Assembly: GCA_003542295.1 (NCBI GenBank)
Contig: DPKX01000154.1
Location: 1 to 12,608, forward strand
Direction: 5' to 3'
DNA length: 12,608 bases
Source of the DNA: Candidatus Atribacter hydrocarboniphilus
GTDB lineage: Bacteria > Atribacterota > Atribacteria > Atribacterales > Atribacteraceae
The notes below the pieces were generated by a model, which saw only the letters and a program-made list of their open reading frames with translations, was not told the origin of the DNA and ran no database searches. Positions 7,708 through 12,608 of the stretch are shown here, in pieces. Made by a program: the position numbers and the translations under genes. Numbering within the stretch: the first letter of the stretch is position 1; the number at the start of each line of letters is the position of its first letter.

Positions 7708-8741
7708 CGGCGAAAAAGGGAAAAACATCGAACCTTTTTTTTCGAGTACTGCTAACTGTAACTGCCTTTGGTTTAGGAATGGTTCTCAGCGGCTTTTTTG
7801 GGTTAATGCTCTTGCAGTATTCGGTCAGTGCGACATCACTAACGGTGCCGGATTTCCGCAACCAAGACTTGGTAACTGCGGTGAATTTAGCATCAAAAAT
7901 GGGTTTACAGGTTGAAGTAGCCCGAATAGAAAATCGTGCTGATCGGATTGCGAACCAGGTATTGGAACAAGATCCACTTCCGGGAGCTGAAGCCAAACGA
8001 GGAAGAAAGGTTAGGGTTGTAATAAACGGTTATACCGGACAAGCACAAACTGGAGGAGTGGCCGTCACTCCAACGGTAACTCAAGAAGTCACGATGAGTA
8101 GAGTACCAGATGTCCGGGATTTAAGCTTAAGCGAAGCCCAGAATCTTTTAGAAACCAATGGATATCGACTGGGTCGAGTGGTGGAAGTGACCCATGAAGA
8201 TGCATTAAAAGGTACGGTTATATCTCAGGATCCTCCCGCCGAGAGCACTCTTCCGTTAGGAAATCAAGTCAGTCTTTTGATTAGCAAAGGTGGTACCGAG
8301 GCAATTGTTGCAACTCCACCGGCAAGAATACTGGTTCCAGATTTAATTGGATTAAAAGTTGAAGAAGCCAGGCGGCTTTTGGCTGAAATGGATTTATCGG
8401 TTGGTCAGATTGAAGAAGTTGTCATGCCGGAAAGAAATCCTGGTATTATCATCGGCCAGATTCCAGAATCTGGCCAGGAAGCTTCTCCAGGGCAGACAAT
8501 AAATCTTCAAATTGTGAAGGCAGTTCAAGACTTACAAGATTTAAGTCTTCGATTCGCTTTGCCTGACGCTAGAGTCCCAATTATAGTGAGAATCGTAGTG
8601 AATGATGAATTGGGAGAACGGGTGGTTTATGAAGAAGAACATCAGGGTGGAGAAACGGTGGAAATTTTATCACGAACGAAGGGGAATGGGAAAGTCCTGA
8701 TTTATTTAAACGGTTATTATTATTGGGAAAAAGAATTATAA
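7704..8741 (+). CDS. membrane-anchored PASTA-repeat protein without a kinase domain
   Basis: From GTG 7704 the protein has 345 residues: a short basic cytoplasmic tail (MTAKKGK), one transmembrane segment (about 11-37), and an extracytoplasmic part with three PASTA repeats at about 46-110 (starts TVPDF), 132-196 (RVPDV) and 209-273 (LVPDL). Each has the ordinary SLSEAQNLLE-like helix and QDPPAES-like turn. Residues 276-345 form a beta-rich tail (IVVNDELGERVVYEEEH) of the type that ends many clostridial PASTA kinases. PASTA repeats bind peptidoglycan fragments or muropeptides and usually form the sensor of PrkC/PknB Ser/Thr kinases. Here no kinase catalytic motif exists, and only about 10 residues face the cytoplasm. 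The site between rsmB and rpe is where prkC normally lies. I infer a kinase-less relic or a repurposed cell-wall sensor or scaffold. The function is unproven. Confidence 0.88.
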   Translation: MTAKKGKTSNLFFRVLLTVTAFGLGMVLSGFFGLMLLQYSVSATSLTVPDFRNQDLVTAVNLASKMGLQVEVARIENRADRIANQVLEQDPLPGAEAKRGRKVRVVINGYTGQAQTGGVAVTPTVTQEVTMSRVPDVRDLSLSEAQNLLETNGYRLGRVVEVTHEDALKGTVISQDPPAESTLPLGNQVSLLISKGGTEAIVATPPARILVPDLIGLKVEEARRLLAEMDLSVGQIEEVVMPERNPGIIIGQIPESGQEASPGQTINLQIVKAVQDLQDLSLRFALPDARVPIIVRIVVNDELGERVVYEEEHQGGETVEILSRTKGNGKVLIYLNGYYYWEKEL

Positions 8742-8752
8742 AATGCTTGAAT

Positions 8753-8758
8753 AGGTGG
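8753..8758 (+). promoter_or_regulatory. ribosome binding site that decides the rpe start
   Basis: AGGTGG, the same sequence used by def, lies 5 bases before the ATG at 8764. The GTG codons at 8755 and 8758 sit within this site and are poor start candidates. Confidence 0.7.
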
Positions 8759-8763
8759 TGTTT

Positions 8764-9429
8764 ATGGCACTATTAGCCCCTTCAATTTTATCTTGCGATT
8801 TTTCTCGTCTTAAAGAACAATTACTCATGGCTCAAGAGGGTGGAGCAGAGGTGATTCATATTGATGTTATGGATGGGCATTTTGTTCCCAACATTACCTT
8901 TGGGACCTTAATCGTCGAAGCAGTTCGGAAAATACTACCGAAAGCTTTTCTGGATGTCCATCTCATGATCCAAAACCCCCAAGATTGTTACCTTGATTTT
9001 ATTCACGCTGGTGCTGACAATATTAGTTTTCATCTGGAAGTTATTCCCGATTTTGATTTTTTAATCAATCTTATTCTAAAAGCTGGTGCCAAAGCTTCAT
9101 TGGCTGTTGCTCCTGGAACACCAGTACACATGCTCGACCAGATTCTCCCGAAATTATATCTGGTGTTGCTGATGACCGTTAATCCGGGATTTGGAGGGCA
9201 GAAAATCATACCTGGTATGGACCAGAAAATTATTCAATTGAGGAAAAAAATTAAATCGCGAGGTTTGAATACCTTAATTGAAATTGATGGTGGTATTCAT
9301 GAAAAAAATATTGAGTATTTAGCATCTTGCGGTGCTTCGATTATTGCTGCTGGTTCACTGGTATTTTCCAAAGAGGACAAAATTACCCAAAAAGTACGCG
9401 AAATATCGGATAAAATCAAGAGGTTTTAA
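8764..9429 (+). CDS. rpe: ribulose-phosphate 3-epimerase
   Basis: This 221-residue TIM-barrel enzyme interconverts ribulose 5-phosphate and xylulose 5-phosphate in the pentose phosphate pathway. It opens with APSILSCDF, followed by IHIDVMDGHFVPN with metal ligand H32 and catalytic D34, DVHLM with metal ligand H66 (64-68), the LMTVNPGFGGQ loop, and IDGGI with the second catalytic aspartate D175. The usual NPGTP segment reads APGTP. Length is normal. Starting at ATG 8764 rather than GTG 8755 gives the family-typical N-terminus MALLAPSIL. It lies 22 bases after the PASTA gene and ends before a strong bidirectional terminator, closing the rsmB-PASTA-rpe transcription unit. Confidence 0.97.
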   Translation: MALLAPSILSCDFSRLKEQLLMAQEGGAEVIHIDVMDGHFVPNITFGTLIVEAVRKILPKAFLDVHLMIQNPQDCYLDFIHAGADNISFHLEVIPDFDFLINLILKAGAKASLAVAPGTPVHMLDQILPKLYLVLLMTVNPGFGGQKIIPGMDQKIIQLRKKIKSRGLNTLIEIDGGIHEKNIEYLASCGASIIAAGSLVFSKEDKITQKVREISDKIKRF

Positions 9430-9465
9430 TGTGGTTTTAGAGGGAAGTATAGTGTTTTTTGTAAT

Positions 9466-9497
9466 AAAAAAAGCGTAAGAAAACTTACGCTTTTTTT
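9466..9497. terminator. bidirectional Rho-independent terminator between rpe and rpmB
   Basis: A perfect 14-bp stem pairs AAAAAAAGCGTAAG (9466-9479) with CTTACGCTTTTTTT (9484-9497) around the loop AAAA. A T-tract follows the GC-containing core on both strands, so it can end transcription of rpe on + and rpmB on -. On the minus strand the first arm contains the last codons and the TAA stop (9487-9485) of rpmB. Confidence 0.93.
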
Positions 9498-9670
9498 ATT
9501 TTTCCAGCCTTTAAACAAGAGGTGCAGATGTTCATTTTTACCGAATGACCATTCAAACGTACTCGGACTTTCTGAATATTTGGTTTCCACATTTTTCTTG
9601 TAACTCGGTGGGAGTGGCTGATCTTATTACCAAAAACCGGTTTTTTCCCACAAACATCACAGGTTGCCAT
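9485..9670 (-). CDS. rpmB: 50S ribosomal protein L28 (zinc-binding form)
   Basis: This 61-residue ribosomal protein begins MATCDVCGKKPVFGN and continues with the family core ISHSHRVTRKMWKPN and VRVRLNG. Four cysteines in two CxxC pairs (C4, C7, C49, C52) form a zinc ribbon, so it is the zinc-containing C+ type. The reading frame stays open upstream to an ATG at 9790, but the family N-terminus and an AAGGGTGAG ribosome binding site (minus strand, about 9677-9685) fix the start at 9670. It is convergent with rpe and divergent from recG. Minus orientation at this place also occurs in Bacillus. Its last codons are built into the terminator stem. Confidence 0.97.
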   Translation of the reverse strand: MATCDVCGKKPVFGNKISHSHRVTRKMWKPNIQKVRVRLNGHSVKMNICTSCLKAGKIKKA

Positions 9671-9712
9671 TTTGAACTCACCCTTTCTGGTCATTTTCAA
9701 GTTTCGACGAGT

Positions 9713-9742
9713 AATATAGCACAAAGGAAATGGTAAATTCAA
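9713..9742 (-). promoter_or_regulatory. promoter of rpmB
   Basis: On the minus strand TTGAAT (9742-9737, 4 of 6 to -35) and TATATT (9718-9713, 5 of 6 to -10) are 18 bases apart, and a TG one base before the -10 makes it an extended -10 element (TGCTATATT). Transcription would start near 9706, giving a leader of roughly 36 bases with the ribosome binding site. Confidence 0.6.
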
Positions 9743-9774
9743 CTCATTCTTATCAAGGGATAAAAATCTTTCCG

Positions 9775-9803
9775 TTGTCTTAGCTTTCATATCAGGTTAC
9801 AAT
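9775..9803 (+). promoter_or_regulatory. promoter of recG
   Basis: TTGTCT (9775-9780, 4 of 6) and TACAAT (9798-9803, 5 of 6) are separated by 17 bases. The expected start near 9810 leaves a leader of only about 13 bases before ATG 9823, with GGGTG (9810-9814) at its very 5' end as the only Shine-Dalgarno candidate. It stands back to back with the rpmB promoter. Confidence 0.55.
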
Positions 9804-9822
9804 ACCCTCGGGTGCAATCAAA

Positions 9823-12171
9823 ATGGAGACGGATAGAGAACGACTAAAAAAAATCATCGAACAAGAATCTCAACGACTGGATAATCAAACCGTGTTCGGG
9901 GGATTTGATCAATACCTAAAAAAAATGATCCAAAAACTATCTATTTCAGTTCCTGAAGAACTCTTATTAAATGTCGATAGGTATCCCCAAATGCCAAGCT
10001 CAGCCAGGAGTATTTTTCTGAAAAACTTGGAAACCTGCCTAAAAGATGGCCATCAACCACAACCTTTTACACCCCAATCTTCGCCGCCCACTAAGCCGGT
10101 GGATTCTCAGCTTTCGGTTCGAACCATAAATGGAGTTGGACCAGTTGTTGAAAAACAGCTCAATCGATTGAATATTTATACCCGAGAAGACCTCATTTTT
10201 TATTTTCCTCGTCTTTACCAAGACCGAGGACAGATTATTCCTATTGCCAAGGTTGGAAGCTCAGTTTTACAGACAGTATTGGGAATGGTGGTTCGACACG
10301 ATCGGGTAGCGACCCGGAGAGGGCGATTACTGAAAATAGTGATTCAAGACCAAACCGGGCAAGTCTCTTTGGTTTGTTTTAACCGAGATTTTTTGGCTCG
10401 AATTCTCACGCCGGGGAAAAAAATCCTCGTCACCGGTTTTTTTCAAACAGCTTATGGAAAGAAAGAAACTAGTCGTTTTGAGTATGAAATTATCGATTCT
10501 GAAGATATTCAATTTGAATCCATCCTACCGGTTTATGGTTTAACCGATGGGCTTACCACTAAAAAATTACGTTCTTTAATCGATATAGCGCTTAAGACAA
10601 CATTGTCCGCATTTCAAGATACTATTCCTCAGCCTATTCGAGAAAAATATCATCTTCAAAGAAAACCCGAGGCGATTTTAGAACTTCACCATCCGAGCCG
10701 ATCCTCAATTACTGAACTGAATAAGCATCGTTCTCGGTCACAAGTTACGCTTATTTTTGAAGAATTTCTTCTTTTTGCTTTAAGTCTAAAAGTTAGAAGG
10801 CATCAAATTCAGGCATTACAGGTTCAACCCATTGTTCCCGACTTCACATTCATCAACCGTTTTGTTCAACAACTTCCCTTTGAATTGACGTTAGCTCAGA
10901 AAAAAGTATTAAAACAAATAGAAAATGACCTGACCAGTGGGAAAATAATGAATCGGTTGCTCCAGGGAGATGTTGGTTCGGGAAAAACCTTGGTCGCCAT
11001 CATTAATGCTCTATATATTATAAAAGCCGGACAGCAGGTTGCTATGATGGCCCCAACCGAAATCCTCGCCGATCAGCATTATCAGCGGTGGAGTCAAATA
11101 TTAAAAGAGTTTGATGTTGCAGTTGGTTTGATAACCGGCGGTCAAAGTAAGGAAAAAAGTGAAATAATAGAGAAAATCGGAGAGGGGAAGGTACATTTGG
11201 TTATTGGGACTCATGCCCTGTTGGAAGATTATGTTCAGTTTAATCGATTGGGATTAGTCATTGTCGATGAGCAGCATCGTTTTGGGGTAAAACAACGTTC
11301 CCGATTAAAAGAAAAAGCCGTTGTTCCTCACCTTTTGGTGATGTCGGCAACTCCCATACCCCGAACCTTAGCCTTAACTCTTTACGGGGATCTGGATGTT
11401 TCGATTCTTGATGAAAAACCAATCGGGAGAAAACCGGTTGAAACCGTTGCTTTTTCTATGAAAGAACAAGATCGAGCCTTTCAACAAGTAGGTTCCTTTT
11501 TGGAGAAGGGACAACAAGCTTTTGTAGTTTGTCCGGCAATTGAGGAAAGTGATCTTGAATTAAGCAACGTATATGAAGTTTATGAACAGCTCCAAAAGAA
11601 ATGGTTTTCCCACTCTCAGATTGAGTTGATACATGGAAAACTTCCTTCAAAAGAGAAGGATGATATTATGAGTCGATTTTCTCGGGGAGAAATTCAAGTC
11701 TTGGTAGCAACCTCGGTGATTGAAGTGGGGATCGATGTGCCTAATGCCAATGTGATGGTCATTGAAAATGCCGAGCGCTTTGGTTTGGCACAGCTTCATC
11801 AATTGCGGGGGAGAATTGGTCGAGGAGATCAAGCTGGTTGGTGTGTTTTGCTCTACCAGGGGAAGAGTCAAGATATACAAAAACGAATGGAAATAATGGT
11901 TAATACCGATGATGGGTTTCTAATTGCTGAAGAAGACCTCAAAATGAGAGGACCAGGAGAATTTTATGGGATAAGGCAATCGGGAGTTTTGGAATTTCAT
12001 TTAGCCGACCCTTTTCGGGATTGGAAAATTTTGGAAAAAGCTCATGAAGAAGTTAATTTTATTCTCCAGGATGATCCCCGACTACAGAAACCGGAAAATC
12101 AAATTCTCAAAAAGGAAATTGAAAGACGATTTTTCCAGATTTCATCAGATGAATTATTGATCGAAGCTTGA
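9823..12171 (+). CDS. recG: ATP-dependent DNA helicase RecG
   Basis: This 782-residue helicase remodels stalled replication forks and Holliday junctions. All core motifs are intact: Walker A GDVGSGKT (382-389, K388), Walker B DEQH (482-485), motif III MSATPIPRT (507-515) and motif VI QLRGRIGRG (660-668). The wedge (OB-fold) domain begins after VRTINGVGPVVEKQL near residue 98 and includes FPRLYQDRG and an OB strand pattern ending around 215. The first 95 or so residues are an extra, largely helical, charged region with a proline-rich linker (QPQPFTPQSSPP). E. coli RecG (about 693 residues) lacks it, while Thermotoga maritima RecG (about 780) has a comparable N-terminal domain. It has its own promoter and a very short leader. 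The final segment (GEFYGIRQSG and after) is the usual RecG C-terminus. Confidence 0.97.
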   Translation: METDRERLKKIIEQESQRLDNQTVFGGFDQYLKKMIQKLSISVPEELLLNVDRYPQMPSSARSIFLKNLETCLKDGHQPQPFTPQSSPPTKPVDSQLSVRTINGVGPVVEKQLNRLNIYTREDLIFYFPRLYQDRGQIIPIAKVGSSVLQTVLGMVVRHDRVATRRGRLLKIVIQDQTGQVSLVCFNRDFLARILTPGKKILVTGFFQTAYGKKETSRFEYEIIDSEDIQFESILPVYGLTDGLTTKKLRSLIDIALKTTLSAFQDTIPQPIREKYHLQRKPEAILELHHPSRSSITELNKHRSRSQVTLIFEEFLLFALSLKVRRHQIQALQVQPIVPDFTFINRFVQQLPFELTLAQKKVLKQIENDLTSGKIMNRLLQGDVGSGKTLVAIINALYIIKAGQQVAMMAPTEILADQHYQRWSQILKEFDVAVGLITGGQSKEKSEIIEKIGEGKVHLVIGTHALLEDYVQFNRLGLVIVDEQHRFGVKQRSRLKEKAVVPHLLVMSATPIPRTLALTLYGDLDVSILDEKPIGRKPVETVAFSMKEQDRAFQQVGSFLEKGQQAFVVCPAIEESDLELSNVYEVYEQLQKKWFSHSQIELIHGKLPSKEKDDIMSRFSRGEIQVLVATSVIEVGIDVPNANVMVIENAERFGLAQLHQLRGRIGRGDQAGWCVLLYQGKSQDIQKRMEIMVNTDDGFLIAEEDLKMRGPGEFYGIRQSGVLEFHLADPFRDWKILEKAHEEVNFILQDDPRLQKPENQILKKEIERRFFQISSDELLIEA

Positions 12172-12280
12172 ACGAAACCAATATTTTAGGGAGAGTAGTG
12201 GGTATCATGCTGTTTTGGGGTACCAAATAAAATGAATAAAAACCGGTTTTCTGAGGAGATAAAAATGATGGAGGGGGAGG

Positions 12281-12322
12281 TTTTTTATTTTCTTTCCTTT
12301 TGAGGGGAGAAGGTGGGAATGG
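12281..12322. repeat. possible half-copy of the palindromic intergenic element
   Basis: This lies in the 200-bp gap between recG and rsmD. A TTTTTTATTTTCTTTCC-like stretch followed by GAGGGGAGAAGGTGGGAATGG (from 12302) resembles 3881-3912 joined to 3933-3950: both share TTATTTT, TTTCCT, AGGGGAGA and AGAAGGT in the same order. No pairing left arm is clear, so it may be eroded or a chance likeness. I see no convincing terminator after recG in this gap. Confidence 0.25.
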
Positions 12323-12371
12323 ATTAATTCGTTACTCATCGTGTTAATCTAAAAAGACGGGAAGGTTTACC

Positions 12372-12608
12372 ATGGGGTATCTGCATATAACCGGAGGTTC
12401 AATCAAAAATCGAAAAATTATCGGACCTCGGAATCAAAAGACTCGTCCGATGCAGTCATTTCTTCGAAAAACCTTGTTTGATTTAATACCTCCTATATCA
12501 TTAGAATATTCTATTGTATGGGATATATTCGCTGGATCAGGTGTGATAGGCCTTGAAGCCCTAAGCCGAGGAGCTGGCAAGGTTTTTTTTGTTGAAAAGG
12601 ATTTGAAG
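12372..12608 (+). CDS. rsmD: 16S rRNA (guanine-966-N2)-methyltransferase RsmD, N-terminal part (truncated by window edge)
   Basis: Seventy-nine codons are visible and the frame is open to the window end. RsmD methylates G966 (E. coli numbering) of 16S rRNA with S-adenosylmethionine. The family signs are all present in order: an N-terminal HITGGSIKNRKI strand, the TRPMQSFLRKTLFDLI segment (usually TRPT...RE-LFN-L), the SAM-binding motif WDIFAGSGVIGLEALSRGA, and FVEKD, whose acidic residue would bind the ribose. The catalytic NPPF/DPPY-type motif lies beyond the window. GGGAAGG at 12359-12365 is a good ribosome binding site 6 bases before ATG 12372. The recG-rsmD order is common in Firmicutes, where coaD often follows. 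Confidence 0.92.
   Translation, partial: MGYLHITGGSIKNRKIIGPRNQKTRPMQSFLRKTLFDLIPPISLEYSIVWDIFAGSGVIGLEALSRGAGKVFFVEKDLK

Noticed and set aside
7664..7996. Open frames opposite or out of frame with the rsmB-PASTA junction (7664-7996 minus, 7673-7915 plus)
   Set aside because: They overlap two well-supported coding frames and show no recognisable features.
8755..8763. GTG start at 8755 for rpe
   Set aside because: It lies inside the AGGTGG ribosome binding site that serves ATG 8764, and the family N-terminus begins at 8764.
9671..9790. 40-codon N-terminal extension of L28 on the minus strand
   Set aside because: L28 begins MATCDVCGK; the upstream codons overlap the proposed promoter and a ribosome binding site precedes 9670.
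12239..12250. Perfect palindrome AAAACCGGTTTT in the recG-rsmD gap as an operator
   Set aside because: The same core occurs inside the rpmB coding region (about 9634-9647), so it looks like chance in this AT-rich sequence.
1..12608. CRISPR array, tRNA, rRNA, insertion sequence, prophage or defence gene cluster
   Set aside because: No regularly spaced direct repeats, RNA gene signatures, transposase or phage-like proteins were seen; nearly all sequence is accounted for by housekeeping genes.

Overview
The window is a dense bacterial housekeeping region of about 12.6 kb. All genes are on the + strand except rpmB. In order it holds the end of gmk, rpoZ, coaBC, priA, def, fmt, a YugP-type membrane zinc peptidase, rsmB, a membrane-anchored PASTA-repeat protein, rpe, rpmB (minus strand), recG and the start of rsmD. 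This closely follows the well-known Bacillus/Clostridium gene order (gmk-rpoZ-coaBC-priA-def-fmt-rsmB-rlmN-prpC-prkC-rsgA-rpe-rpmB-recG). The DNA is moderately AT-rich and most genes have Shine-Dalgarno sequences. I infer a Firmicutes-related or deep-branching lineage that shares this order, such as Atribacterota or a clostridial relative. RecG carries an N-terminal extension like that of Thermotoga RecG. The sequence alone does not settle the taxon.

Layout: positions 1-3790 form a tight block (gmk end, rpoZ, coaBC, priA). rpoZ/coaBC and coaBC/priA each overlap by 4 bases (ATGA). A 256-bp gap with an imperfect palindromic element and a possible promoter leads into def-fmt (again an ATGA overlap) and yugP. 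A 180-bp gap precedes rsmB, which overlaps the PASTA gene by GTGA; rpe follows 22 bases later. A perfect 14-bp-stem bidirectional terminator separates rpe from convergent rpmB. rpmB and recG diverge from back-to-back promoters. After recG a 200-bp gap leads to rsmD, which runs off the end.

Functionally, def and fmt process and formylate initiator methionine. rsmB, rsmD and rpmB serve ribosome maturation and structure. rpoZ supports RNA polymerase, coaBC makes a coenzyme A precursor, rpe belongs to the pentose phosphate pathway, and priA and recG belong to replication-fork restart.

Two genes depart from the textbook. PriA is full length and keeps its DNA-binding domain and all eight zinc cysteines, but has lost the Walker A, Walker B, motif III and motif VI signatures, so it is probably not a helicase; the nearby RecG has all of these motifs intact. 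At the place where PrkC-type Ser/Thr kinase, its phosphatase PrpC, RlmN and RsgA usually sit between rsmB and rpe, there is only one gene. It has a transmembrane anchor, three PASTA repeats and the kind of C-terminal tail found on PASTA kinases, but no kinase domain. I saw no CRISPR array, tRNA, rRNA, intact insertion sequence or phage gene. No gene-free stretch exceeds 300 bases.
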